Position numbers and translations under genes: made by a program. The notes under the pieces were generated by a model. That model saw only the letters and a program-made list of their open reading frames with translations. It did no database searches and was not told where the DNA came from. From the NCBI RefSeq assembly GCF_031119335.1, contig NZ_JAVHXT010000012.1, forward strand, positions 87,406 through 151,405: a DNA stretch of 64,000 bases, written 5' to 3'. The DNA comes from Pedobacter sp. (GTDB lineage Bacteria; Bacteroidota; Bacteroidia; Sphingobacteriales; Sphingobacteriaceae). Positions within the stretch are counted from its first letter, which is position 1. Each line of letters begins with the position of its first letter. Positions 8,581 through 16,514 of this stretch are shown piece after piece.

Positions 8581-9498
8581 TTACTTACCTGATAAAAATT
8601 TTTCGATCATAGGTACAATTAAGTTATGATCATCGAAATTCTCTTTAATAGTCGTTATTTCTCCAATATATTCGCCGTGTCCACCAGGAATAATTGCAAG
8701 TTGGGAATTTGAAATTTGCCTGTGAAGTTCAACAGCGTGTTCTGGAGTAATCACATCTTTATCTCCTATAATTATTAAAGTTGGAACATTAATAGCTTTG
8801 ATTTTTTCATTTGGAATGTCTTTAAAATTCACCATTCGCTTTGCATCTCTATCATGCATCACCTGCAAACCATCAGCATTACTTGCAACTTTTAGGTATC
8901 CTTCCTTAAGCTGAGCAGGCATATTTTCTAGTTTAGCCTGAGCCATAAAACCCCAGAACCAATCGGGAACTCCACTTCGTTTTGCCAATGCAGAACCTAA
9001 AATCAATTTATCTACTATTTCTGGATGTCGGATGGCGATTTGTAGTGCTGTAGTTCCGCCGTTGCTAAAGCCAAGAAAATCGGCTTTTTCAATTTTTAGA
9101 ACTTCAAGCAATGCTGCAACATCATCGGCATCTTGCTCAAACGAAAGGTCTGCATCGCGATCGCTGGTTCTTCCATGAGCTTGCAATTCTACCGCAATCA
9201 CTTGTCTATTTTTGGCGATTAAGGGTATCAATTTTTCAAAATTTGTTTGGATAGTAGAGCCGCCGCCATGAATTAAAACCAATGGCTTCCCTTGTCCATA
9301 AATCTCGTAATACATCTTGAGACCGTTAACATTAGCATAACCGCTTTTCATTGTCATTTTTTTAGTAATAATTTCTGTTTTATAACCTGATACCTTCTTA
9401 CCGTGATTGCAAGCTGTAAAAACTGAAATTACAAGCAAAGCACCTATTAATTCCATACACAAGTTATGACGTAATTTATCTAATATCTGCCATTTCAT
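8581..9498 (-). CDS. Alpha/beta hydrolase, probably lipid-anchored
   Basis: Alpha/beta-hydrolase fold of about 235 residues behind an N-terminal export region. Visible motifs are the oxyanion-hole HGGGST, the nucleophile elbow GFSNGGT, the acid in IIGDKDVI and the His in GGHGEYIGE. The N-terminus has a hydrophobic stretch ending VFTAC, a lipobox, so the mature protein is likely a lipoprotein. The ATG at 9498 overlaps the upstream DinB gene by 23 bases and gives a basic n-region; a second ATG at 9456 would give a shorter signal without basic residues. The substrate is unknown. Confidence 0.85.
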   Translation of the reverse strand: MKWQILDKLRHNLCMELIGALLVISVFTACNHGKKVSGYKTEIITKKMTMKSGYANVNGLKMYYEIYGQGKPLVLIHGGGSTIQTNFEKLIPLIAKNRQVIAVELQAHGRTSDRDADLSFEQDADDVAALLEVLKIEKADFLGFSNGGTTALQIAIRHPEIVDKLILGSALAKRSGVPDWFWGFMAQAKLENMPAQLKEGYLKVASNADGLQVMHDRDAKRMVNFKDIPNEKIKAINVPTLIIIGDKDVITPEHAVELHRQISNSQLAIIPGGHGEYIGEITTIKENFDDHNLIVPMIEKFLSGK

Positions 9499-9982
9499 TT
9501 AATTGATGGGTATGTCTTTGCGTATGATAAATTAAAAAGCTAATCAACTCTTGTCGGGTTAAAAAACCCATATAAGGCATCTCGAAATCTAGACAGGTTG
9601 CAGTCAAATCCAAATCTGGCAAAATAGCTGTAACCGATTTTCCGATGGCATCTAATTGCGCTAGTAAAGCCTGCTGGCTATAAGTTTGGTCTGCAGGCTC
9701 AATAAAATCTGGTGATGTCATTTTGGCTTCGAAATCTAAAAAGATTGCTTTTAACTGCGCTACTCTTTCATCGGCTTTGCCTGAGGTTCGCTTCGTATTG
9801 CCAAGCAATAATTTATCGAAATTGGAACCCGCCAACACTAAATGTTGTGCAACCATTGCAGGCGACCAATTGCTTCCCTCCGGTTTTTGATTGAAATTGC
9901 TTTCATTAAAGCGCTCAATGGCTTTTTCTAGCTCAGAAAAAGTACTCTTCAAATTTTCTGATAAAATTGTGTTGTTTTCCAT
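9476..9982 (-). CDS. DinB-family four-helix protein
   Basis: 168 residues, all alpha, DinB/YfiT-like. Two putative metal-binding His clusters are present: MVAQHLVLAG near residue 45 and YHTQRHTHQLNEM at the C-terminus. This is the usual spacing for the three-His site of DinB proteins, some of which are thiol-dependent transferases. It ends inside the start of the alpha/beta hydrolase and follows a second DinB-like gene by only 3 bases, so the two DinB genes and the hydrolase form one transcript. Confidence 0.85.
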   Translation of the reverse strand: MENNTILSENLKSTFSELEKAIERFNESNFNQKPEGSNWSPAMVAQHLVLAGSNFDKLLLGNTKRTSGKADERVAQLKAIFLDFEAKMTSPDFIEPADQTYSQQALLAQLDAIGKSVTAILPDLDLTATCLDFEMPYMGFLTRQELISFLIYHTQRHTHQLNEMADIR

Positions 9983-9985
9983 AGC

Positions 9986-10492
9986 TTACATGTATTTCAT
10001 TGCTTCATAACCTAACAATCTGCGCCAAAGTGCAATCTGTCCAATACAGTTTGCCTCGCGATAGGTATTAAAACTCACCATTTCGAACAGTGGAAAACTC
10101 ATTTGTTCTACCTCGAAATCGATAACCTTATCCAGTTCCTCATCGCTAACGTTCACTAGCTTTTCTCTTAAAACAGGTGATATTTTATCCCATTCAGCTT
10201 CATAAGTTTTTAGGGTTGGATAAGCCACATCTTTAATTCCCTGATGGTACTTGAACAATTCATCGGCACTTGATTTTAAATCTACACCTAACAAATTAGC
10301 AAGTTCAAACCGCTCTTGCAACAAACTACCAGCTAACCAATTAATGTGATTTGCCTTTGTATCTAAACGTTTAAGCGCATCTTCATCATTAATTCCGTCT
10401 AATACACTGTGGTAAAAGGTGGTTTGCATATCGTACAACACCAAAAACCCATACATTCTATTACTATTTGGTTTAATATCCATAACATTCAA
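9986..10492 (-). CDS. DinB-family protein with degenerate metal site
   Basis: 168 residues, DinB-like (YGFLVLYDMQTTFYHSVLDG, then KANHINWLAGSLLQ). The first His is kept (ANHINW), but where family members usually have a YHxxH-type motif the sequence is EANCIGQIALWRR, so the C-terminal His ligand appears lost. It is the first gene of the minus-strand cluster and diverges from the GlxA-type regulator across a 262-base gap, which suggests regulation by that protein. It may be a non-catalytic paralogue of its neighbour. Confidence 0.75.
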   Translation of the reverse strand: MNVMDIKPNSNRMYGFLVLYDMQTTFYHSVLDGINDEDALKRLDTKANHINWLAGSLLQERFELANLLGVDLKSSADELFKYHQGIKDVAYPTLKTYEAEWDKISPVLREKLVNVSDEELDKVIDFEVEQMSFPLFEMVSFNTYREANCIGQIALWRRLLGYEAMKYM

Positions 10493-10616
10493 ATTTTATA
10501 GCACTAATTTACAGGCTTTTCGCTTACCTTCACACTCTCATTAATGTCAAAGTTTGGGTGCATTCGAGACATTTAGTATTTTAGTGAAACGGTTTAAATT
10601 CAAATATTTTTTGATT

Positions 10617-10699
10617 TGTCAGTCTGAGCTTCCCGAATGGTCGGGACAAGTCGTCGAAGACTACTTTTAAGAGATGTTTCGACAAGCTCAACATGACAC
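10617..10699. repeat. Interspersed hairpin repeat (family C relative)
   Basis: The segment from TTGTCAGTCTGAGCTT to TTCGACAAGCTCAACATGAC has imperfectly complementary ends and an inner GTCGTCGAAGAC stretch. It resembles the GTCATTTCGA...TCGAAATGAC elements at 18553, 20568 and 55309. It occupies most of the divergent gap before the GlxA-type gene, which otherwise holds no gene. Confidence 0.5.
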
Positions 10700-10754
10700 C
10701 TGTGCCTTATGAAAAAGGGATTTAAATAGCTTCTAGTTTAACCAAAATATAAAC

Positions 10755-11723
10755 ATGAAAAAAATAGGAATATTGCTGAGCAAGGGATATAGATTGCTGA
10801 GCGTTGCGGCAGTTTTAGATGTGTTTCAAACCGTAAATAAATTCTCTTTGGCCGATGGCATTGACGCACCTTTTGACATCCATTTGCTTGCCAGCGATGA
10901 AACTATTGCAGAAACCAAAGAGGCATTAGGTTATCCATTGTTATCGCTAAAAGATGCTCCGGTAATGCAAATTATTTTGATACCTGCTTTTTCGTCAGAA
11001 GATATGCGGGCTTCTTTAGGGGCAAATATGAACTGTATTCCGCATTTAGTGGCGCAATACCAAAAGGGTGCTTGTTTGGGCAGTTTTTGCACTGGCGCAT
11101 TTTTATTAGGTGCCAGCGGCTTACTGAACGGCAAAATTGCAACTACCCATGTTGATGCCAGCAACGGTTTTGCACAAGCTTTTCCGGAAGTAAAGTTAAA
11201 AGCAGACAAAACAGTTACGCAAGATGGCAGATTGTACACCAGCGGCGGCGCAACTTCTTCGTTTCATTTGTTGCTGCATTTAATACACGAGTATTGCGGC
11301 AAGGAAATGTCCGTACGTATTGCGAAGGTTTTTGCTATTGATATGGACCGAGAAAGCCAGTCGTATTTTGGTACATTCCAACCGTCGAAAGACCACACGG
11401 ATGAGTTAGTGGCTATTGCTCAAAACAAAATTGAACAGAATTACCAAGATGCGGCAACCATTGAAGAACTGATTAAAGATATTCCATCGAGCCGCAGAAA
11501 TATTGTGCGCAGGTTTAAGCAAATTACGGGCATCACTCCTATCGAATATTTACAGCAAACCAGAATTGAAGCTGCGAAAAAACTGTTGGAGAAAACCAGT
11601 CAGCAAATGAACGAGATTATTTACAGCTCCGGTTACAACGACCCGAAAGCGTTTAGAAAGGTGTTTAAAAAGAGTGTAGGAATGACGCCTACGCAGTACA
11701 GGGAGAAATTTCACGTAAGGTAA
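10755..11723 (+). CDS. GlxA-type transcriptional regulator (DJ-1/PfpI plus AraC HTH)
   Basis: 322 residues. Residues 1 to about 195 form a DJ-1/PfpI-like domain with Cys112 in GSFCTGAFLL, the nucleophile-elbow position of the superfamily. Residues about 215-320 carry two AraC-type HTH motifs (EELIKDIPSSRRNIVRRFKQ and then MNEIIYSSGYNDPKAFRKVF). Such proteins sense small metabolites or stress and activate nearby genes. It faces away from the DinB/hydrolase/VOC cluster and is the natural candidate for its regulator. It ends 3 bases before a perfect palindrome that separates it from the convergent DUF3347 gene. Confidence 0.9.
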   Translation: MKKIGILLSKGYRLLSVAAVLDVFQTVNKFSLADGIDAPFDIHLLASDETIAETKEALGYPLLSLKDAPVMQIILIPAFSSEDMRASLGANMNCIPHLVAQYQKGACLGSFCTGAFLLGASGLLNGKIATTHVDASNGFAQAFPEVKLKADKTVTQDGRLYTSGGATSSFHLLLHLIHEYCGKEMSVRIAKVFAIDMDRESQSYFGTFQPSKDHTDELVAIAQNKIEQNYQDAATIEELIKDIPSSRRNIVRRFKQITGITPIEYLQQTRIEAAKKLLEKTSQQMNEIIYSSGYNDPKAFRKVFKKSVGMTPTQYREKFHVR

Positions 11724-11726
11724 GAA

Positions 11727-11762
11727 TTTCATTGCCGTTGGTTTAAACCAACGGCAATGAAA
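11727..11762. terminator. Perfect 36-bp palindrome between convergent genes
   Basis: Arms TTTCATTGCCGTTGG and CCAACGGCAATGAAA flank TTTAAA. The stop of the GlxA gene lies at 11721-11723 and the stop of the DUF3347 gene at 11764-11766, so the palindrome fills the whole gap and likely terminates both transcripts. It shares the GGTTTAAACC centre with 6677-6703. Confidence 0.7.
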
Positions 11763-11763
11763 G

Positions 11764-12291
11764 TTATTTCAAAGTTTCCTTAATTTCACCACAATCCAAC
11801 ATACTTTCTCCGTAATATGGGTTTTTAACTTCCTTTTTACTGCTTAACCATGAAGCACCTTTATCATTCAATGCCATCGGGCAATATTCTACATAAACTT
11901 CTCCAGATTGTAAACCAATGGCTTTCACTTTAGCAATCATTTCATTACTTAAGTTAGAAAACAATGTTCTTTGCACTTCAATGTCTGAAGCAGCAGTAAT
12001 TTTCGCAGCGAAATCAGCCATTTTTTCACCTTCTTTTAATGCTTTTGCACCTAATTCTAAAGCCATACTAGCTTCTTTAGCAGTAGCCAAATCAGAATTG
12101 ATTAATGCATTGCTCAATAAAAGGTATTGCTGATACACGGCATTGAGTTTATCACTTTTCAGAGAAACGTTGTTTAAAGTTTCTACTGCTACCTTTTCTT
12201 GAACAACAGCTTCTTTTTTCTCTCCTGTTTTTTGATTGCAAGCAACGAAGATTGTTGCTATTGCTATTAATAAGTTGATGTTTTTTTTCAT
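11764..12291 (-). CDS. DUF3347 lipoprotein linked to copper efflux
   Basis: 175 residues with lipoprotein signal LLIAIATIFVACN. The mature part is mostly helical (AVYQQYLLLSNALINSDLAT, MALELGAKALKEGEK) and ends with VEYCPMALNDKGASWLSS and NPYYGESMLDCGEI, the conserved Cys/Met motif of DUF3347. This family accompanies CusB/CusC/CusA pumps in Bacteroidota and is thought to bind copper in the periplasm. It is the last gene of the cus operon, set off from the CusB gene by a 33-bp palindrome. Confidence 0.85.
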   Translation of the reverse strand: MKKNINLLIAIATIFVACNQKTGEKKEAVVQEKVAVETLNNVSLKSDKLNAVYQQYLLLSNALINSDLATAKEASMALELGAKALKEGEKMADFAAKITAASDIEVQRTLFSNLSNEMIAKVKAIGLQSGEVYVEYCPMALNDKGASWLSSKKEVKNPYYGESMLDCGEIKETLK

Positions 12292-12309
12292 TGTTTTATT
12301 TAAAATTAA

Positions 12310-12342
12310 AGACTTACGAAGTTTTAAAAACTTCGTAAGTCT
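12310..12342. terminator. 33-bp palindrome, family D
   Basis: Arms AGACTTACGAAG and CTTCGTAAGTCT around an AT-rich centre. The identical element occurs at 55465-55497 and a diverged copy at 33462-33493. All three lie just downstream of a minus-strand stop, fitting a dispersed terminator-type repeat. Here it may reduce expression of the distal DUF3347 gene. Confidence 0.65.
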
Positions 12343-12352
12343 AGCCCACTAT

Positions 12353-13567
12353 CTACCCTAACGGATGCTTCCCTCTCTTCAACACATACTCACTATACAA
12401 CAAGTAAGCTCCTGTAACTACGACCTCATCGCCTGTGGCAATACCCGAAGTGATGTTAACAAAGTTTCCATTTGCTTTGCCAATACTCACCGACATTGGT
12501 TCGAAGCTATCCTTTCCAGTTTTAATCCACACGTGCTGACCTTTACCATCACGAATTACGGCATCCACAGGTAAATTCATTCCTTCGACAACTCCCTGCG
12601 ATGCCAACATTACCTTTACCTGCAAACCTGGCTGCCATTGCCCATTAGGGTTAGCGATGCTCCCTCTAATTTGTGTCAGTTGTGTGCCTTCTTGTAACGA
12701 TGGATTAATGAAATCTACCTTCATTGTTTGCGCTTGGTCTTCCCATCCATACACCACCACTTTTAAAGTTTGACCTTGCTTTATCTTCTTCATTTCATTT
12801 GGATAAACATCCGCCTCTACCCATAATTTTCCGTAACCTTCCAATCGCATAATCGGACTACCTTCCGCAACGTACTGGCCTTGAGTTATGCTTAATTCGG
12901 CAATAGTTCCACCTTGTGTAGCGAATACCGTTACATACGGATTTTTCTGCTGCTTTTTGCTCAGCTTTTGTAACTGGCCTTCCGTTTGTCCGTATAATAT
13001 TAATTTCTGCTTAGCTGATGAAACCAATTGCTGCTCCAATTTATCACCTGCAAATTGCTTTTGTTGTGCCAAAGCCATCAAATATTCTTGCTGTAAGGTT
13101 GCCAATTGTTCTGAGTACAGTTTGTACAAAGGCTGTCCTTTACTAATCGCTACACCTGTTTCTTTAACAAACAATTCCTCTACCCTACCTGCTACTTTTG
13201 CGGAGATGTAATTGCTTTGTTGTGGGTCTATCACCAATCTACCATTCAAAACACTTTGGTTCGAGATGCCTTCACCATTTCCTTCATCGCCAATACGAAT
13301 AGTTTTGATGTTGGCTAATAACTGTCGCTGTGCATCAAGCTTGAGGCTTTTATCATCGCTATTTTTTTCGAATGGCACCAAATCCATCGCACAAATTGGG
13401 CAAGTACCCATTTCATGCTTAATTACCTGTGGATGCATAGGGCACGTGAAGGTTTGCTGTTTCGCCTCAGTGGATTTTTCTTCAGTTTTTTGCTCGCCGC
13501 TACATCCTATTCCAACAATCACGCTAATAAGGAATAAAATGGAGATGATATGTTTAATTCTTTTCAT
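12353..13567 (-). CDS. CusB-type RND adaptor with heavy-metal-binding domain
   Basis: 404-residue periplasmic membrane-fusion protein. A signal peptide with lipobox-like GIGCSG is followed by a heavy-metal-binding domain at about residues 40-66 (TCPMHPQV...GTCPICAMDLVPF), then the barrel-sandwich and helical hairpin (ISAKVAGRVEELFVKETGV; LATLQQEYLMALAQQ) and the beta-barrel region (VTVFATQGGTIAEL). Such adaptors deliver Cu(I)/Ag(I) from the periplasm to CusA and CusC. It lies between the second adaptor and the DUF3347 gene in the same operon. The extra metal-binding domain separates it from the downstream-type adaptor at 13639. Confidence 0.9.
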   Translation of the reverse strand: MKRIKHIISILFLISVIVGIGCSGEQKTEEKSTEAKQQTFTCPMHPQVIKHEMGTCPICAMDLVPFEKNSDDKSLKLDAQRQLLANIKTIRIGDEGNGEGISNQSVLNGRLVIDPQQSNYISAKVAGRVEELFVKETGVAISKGQPLYKLYSEQLATLQQEYLMALAQQKQFAGDKLEQQLVSSAKQKLILYGQTEGQLQKLSKKQQKNPYVTVFATQGGTIAELSITQGQYVAEGSPIMRLEGYGKLWVEADVYPNEMKKIKQGQTLKVVVYGWEDQAQTMKVDFINPSLQEGTQLTQIRGSIANPNGQWQPGLQVKVMLASQGVVEGMNLPVDAVIRDGKGQHVWIKTGKDSFEPMSVSIGKANGNFVNITSGIATGDEVVVTGAYLLYSEYVLKRGKHPLG

Positions 13568-13580
13568 TTATATTTATTTT

Positions 13581-13640
13581 GGCCACAGATGCACAGATAT
13601 TTTCTCTTGATAATTAAAAATTATCTGTGCATTTGTGGCT
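13581..13640. repeat. Hairpin repeat, family E, touching a stop codon
   Basis: Inverted arms GCCACAGATGCACAGATA and TATCTGTGCATTTGTGGC. Related copies or half copies lie at 30641-30733 and 63891-63909, with fragments near 30487 and 31832. The right arm ends inside the stop codon of the second adaptor gene (13639-13641), so the element abuts the coding end. Confidence 0.65.
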
Positions 13641-14877
13641 AATTACCTTTAGCTCTAATAAAGCTTTCACTATCCACCAAGTAAGCCGCATTTTTAGCAA
13701 ATTCCATATTAGCGATATCCTCTTTCACTTGTACCAACCCATTCATTCGCAAACCAGTATTTAAATTCATGCTCACAAACACGCCATTTTCTTTCTTAAA
13801 CGCCATATTTTGTGCACCAATGTTCACTATTGCACTTTCTGGCAGCCAATAACTTTGAGGCACCAACACGGGGATTTTCGCCGTTAAAATCTCCCCTGCT
13901 TTAAACTTACGTTTACTCAAGTAAACTCTTGCTACAGTGAAATTCTCTCCTGCTTTAATCATCGGTTGTATTAATCCAATGGTTGATGTTTGAAAACTAT
14001 CTTCCTTATCAGCAGTCTTGTAAAAAGCCATTTTGCTTCCCTTCTTAACCAAAGCACCCAATCTAGGTTTCAACGCAAATTCTGCCAATAATTGGTCGGC
14101 TTTGTAAATGGTGAAGATGCTTTGCCCTGCGTTTACATACTGGCCTTCCCTTAACATTACTGGCAAATTATTTACTTGAGAAGTTGGCGTTGCTATAGGT
14201 GTAGCACTACTTCCGCCTCCACTCATTCCCGACATACCGTCACCACCATTTTCAGTAGTTGGCGCACTCATAGCATTAGCATTGTTTGCTAATTGCTTCT
14301 CCAAAATATAACCGTCTGCCGGACTATAAACCGGAATACGATAGTTCACTTTCTTACTTTGCAACACATGCTGGATGGTTTGGCTGCTCATGCCTAACAA
14401 CAGCAATCGTTGTTTAGCCTGTGCCAACAAACGCTCATCGCCAGCACTTTGCGACAGATAAATCAGCTCCTGTTGTGCCGCAGCTAAATCAGGCGCATAA
14501 ATTTCAAACAGCAATCGTCCTTTTTTTACAGGCTGATAATTGTATTTGATGTACAGCTTTTCCAAACGTCCGCCAACTCTACTGGCTACACTTGTTTCGC
14601 TACGGGTATCATAATTTACCATTCCTTGCACCTCAGCAGTGAAGATTTTGGTTTCGTAACTCGCTTTAACTACAGCTGCTTTTGCCACTACCTGCTCATT
14701 CGATGGGGCAATCAAAGCTTTTAACTTAGCATCTACTTCTACCTTTCCAATATCGTGGTGGTCTTTTTTTGGTTTGGTTTGGCAAGATGCGAGGAAAACT
14801 ATAATCAACAATAGGAATATATGCTTTACGGCTTCCTTCCCCTGCCCCCTCAAAGAGGGGGATATGCAAGTTGCCAT
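13639..14877 (-). CDS. Second CusB-type RND adaptor, lipoprotein, start inside a repeat
   Basis: About 412 residues from the ATG at 14877. The frame stays open upstream to 15060, but those 61 codons are translated repeat DNA and not a protein. Signal region VKHIFLLLIIVFLASC is a lipobox. The mature part carries the MFP folds: MVNYDTRSETSVASRVGGRL, the hairpin LAAAQQELIYLSQSAGDERL, a Met/Gly/Ser-rich stretch GGDGMSGMSGGG at about residue 210 that may bind metal, and a barrel domain. The preceding ~16 residues of the chosen start (ATCISPSLRGQG) are themselves repeat-derived, so the repeat now appears to supply the start codon. Pairing with the HMBD-type adaptor is usual in Bacteroidota cus operons. 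Confidence 0.8.
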   Translation of the reverse strand: MATCISPSLRGQGKEAVKHIFLLLIIVFLASCQTKPKKDHHDIGKVEVDAKLKALIAPSNEQVVAKAAVVKASYETKIFTAEVQGMVNYDTRSETSVASRVGGRLEKLYIKYNYQPVKKGRLLFEIYAPDLAAAQQELIYLSQSAGDERLLAQAKQRLLLLGMSSQTIQHVLQSKKVNYRIPVYSPADGYILEKQLANNANAMSAPTTENGGDGMSGMSGGGSSATPIATPTSQVNNLPVMLREGQYVNAGQSIFTIYKADQLLAEFALKPRLGALVKKGSKMAFYKTADKEDSFQTSTIGLIQPMIKAGENFTVARVYLSKRKFKAGEILTAKIPVLVPQSYWLPESAIVNIGAQNMAFKKENGVFVSMNLNTGLRMNGLVQVKEDIANMEFAKNAAYLVDSESFIRAKGN

Positions 14878-15026
14878 ATGCGCTCCGCGTCTCCCTTTGG
14901 AGGGAGAATTAAAGAGGGAGGAATTATTTGTCTTTTCTATCCCTTTACAGTTCCCGCGGTCGCGGGAATGACGATTGCTGCTATTCTCTCCCCTTTGGGG
15001 AGAGATGCCCAACGGGCAGAGAGGGG
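14834..15026. repeat. Compound repeat, family B
   Basis: Two parts. At 14834-14925 there is CCTGCCCCCTCAAAGAGGGG followed by CTCCCTTTGGAGGGAG and AAAGAGGGAGGAATT. At 14984-15026 there is TCTCCCCTTTGGGGAGAG followed by GCCCAACGGGCAGAGAGG, a nested hairpin. Both parts recur at 16332-16503, and the second recurs at 44233-44276. The element bridges the stop of the TolC gene (15029) and the start of the second adaptor. Confidence 0.7.
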
Positions 15027-15028
15027 CT

Positions 15029-16285
15029 TTACCTATACAATTCCTTTTCATAATCCGCAATCATTAAGTAAAGTTTCAATTTCTCATCTAACACATTGTT
15101 TTGCATCATATTCAAGGCTTCCCACGAAGCAATAACTTCTGGTAATTGCAGCTTATTTTCGCGATAGCCCAAGACATTCACATCCAATGTTTTTTGTAGT
15201 GTTGGAACGATTTTTTGCTCCATCGCAGCAATCTGTTGTTGCATTGTTTTTATCTGATACTGCATTCCGTACAACATTCCTTGCGTTTCCTGCAACATCG
15301 CCGCTTTCTCCATTTGCATGGCTTCCACTTCGTACTGCATTCCTTTCACTTCCGATTTGTACATTTTCGAAGCCCACGGTGCAATAGGAATACTCACCAT
15401 CCCCATTACACTAAAAGCTTTCGGCATTCCGCTACCCAAAGGCGACATGTGGTCGAAACGAACCCTAAAATCTGGCTTATTTTGTCTCTTCATCGCATCG
15501 ATATTCAAATTCATCGATTGGATATTGTAATCCATCTTGGCGATGTCTTTTCGAGCTAATGCCAAACTAGCTGTATCCAAAGTCGTTGCCGCTACAAATT
15601 GAGGAACGTAGCTGCTATCAATCCTAAATTCGGTATTGCCTTGTTGGTTCATCATGCTATTTAACCAAGCTTTTGCTTTGCCAATTTCTCCTTCTTGCAT
15701 GCGTTTCATGTTTTCCGTTTCTTCCAGCTTTGCCGAAGTTTGATAAACACTGCCCAATTTCGATTGATTGAAAGGATACCTGATTTCCTCAATCTTCTTC
15801 ATGGTTTGCATAATTTGGGTGCTTTTCTCCAATACTTTCAACTTCTGCTGCGCAACCAACCAAGCATAGTAAAGCTTCTTCGCCTGTGTTTTAAAATCGT
15901 TCAAGGTCACTGCTCTAGTTGCCCTTTCTACATTGGCTTTAGAATTGATGAACTTCTTTTGCGCATTCAGCTTTCCATAGTTAGGGATATCCTGTTCTAC
16001 CTGAAACATCAACGAACCTTTGTCTCTTCCATCCATAATCATTTGTCCCGGATAAGGCGTCATGAAAGTTCCTACACCAACCATTGGCGCCATCCAAGCC
16101 GTAGCAGCCTTTGCATTGTACTGGTAACTTTCTGCTTTTAGTCCGTAAGATTTAAGTTGTAAGTTGTTCTGGTCGATACGATTGAGGATGGTATCGAGAG
16201 AAAGGACTGGGGTTTGGGCTGTGGCTAGGAATGGAAATATTACTATAACGACAGCGAAGATTACTATGCGCATCTTACTAGACAT
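15029..16285 (-). CDS. CusC/TolC-type outer-membrane efflux protein
   Basis: About 418 residues from ATG 16285 (Met-Ser-Ser-Lys-Met; Met5 at 16273 is an alternative). The frame is open upstream to 16528, but that part is translated repeat. After the signal peptide (IVIFAVVIVIFPFLATAQ) come TolC-type repeats with long coiled coils (LNRIDQNNLQLKSYGLKAES; ALARKDIAKMDYNIQSMNLN; EAMQMEKAAMLQETQGML). It forms the outer-membrane channel of the efflux complex. Many Met residues in the second half are typical of copper-linked members. It is positioned between the CusA half and the second adaptor. Confidence 0.88.
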   Translation of the reverse strand: MSSKMRIVIFAVVIVIFPFLATAQTPVLSLDTILNRIDQNNLQLKSYGLKAESYQYNAKAATAWMAPMVGVGTFMTPYPGQMIMDGRDKGSLMFQVEQDIPNYGKLNAQKKFINSKANVERATRAVTLNDFKTQAKKLYYAWLVAQQKLKVLEKSTQIMQTMKKIEEIRYPFNQSKLGSVYQTSAKLEETENMKRMQEGEIGKAKAWLNSMMNQQGNTEFRIDSSYVPQFVAATTLDTASLALARKDIAKMDYNIQSMNLNIDAMKRQNKPDFRVRFDHMSPLGSGMPKAFSVMGMVSIPIAPWASKMYKSEVKGMQYEVEAMQMEKAAMLQETQGMLYGMQYQIKTMQQQIAAMEQKIVPTLQKTLDVNVLGYRENKLQLPEVIASWEALNMMQNNVLDEKLKLYLMIADYEKELYR

Positions 16286-16288
16286 AAA

Positions 16289-16503
16289 AGATTGCTTCGT
16301 CGTTCCTCCTCGCAATGACGGAGTGCGGATTTCCTCCCCCTGCCCCCTCAAAGAGGGGGATATGCAATCGCCAATAAGCGCCATGTGTCTCCCTTTGGAG
16401 GGAGAACCGTTAGCTCTACGAAGTAAATTAAAGAGGGAGGAATTACTTTCAATGTTACTACCCCTCTCTGCCCTTTGGGCATCTCTCCCCAAAAGGGCGA
16501 GAA
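16289..16503. repeat. Stacked repeats: half family A plus family B
   Basis: At 16289-16320 lies one arm of family A (GATTGCTTCGTCGTTCCTCC then TCGCAATGACG). At 16332-16445 is the same family B unit as 14834-14925, and at 16461-16503 the CCCTTTGGGCATCTCTCCCC hairpin. Together they fill the gap between the stop of the CusA C-terminal half (16515) and the TolC start (16285). Confidence 0.7.
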
Positions 16504-16514
16504 ACCTACTTAAA

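Noticed and set aside
13639..15060. Long start of the second adaptor at 15060
   Set aside because: The first 61 codons translate repeat DNA (SPSKGRRGA, SPSLRGQG) and precede a signal peptide, so the longer start is not a protein feature.
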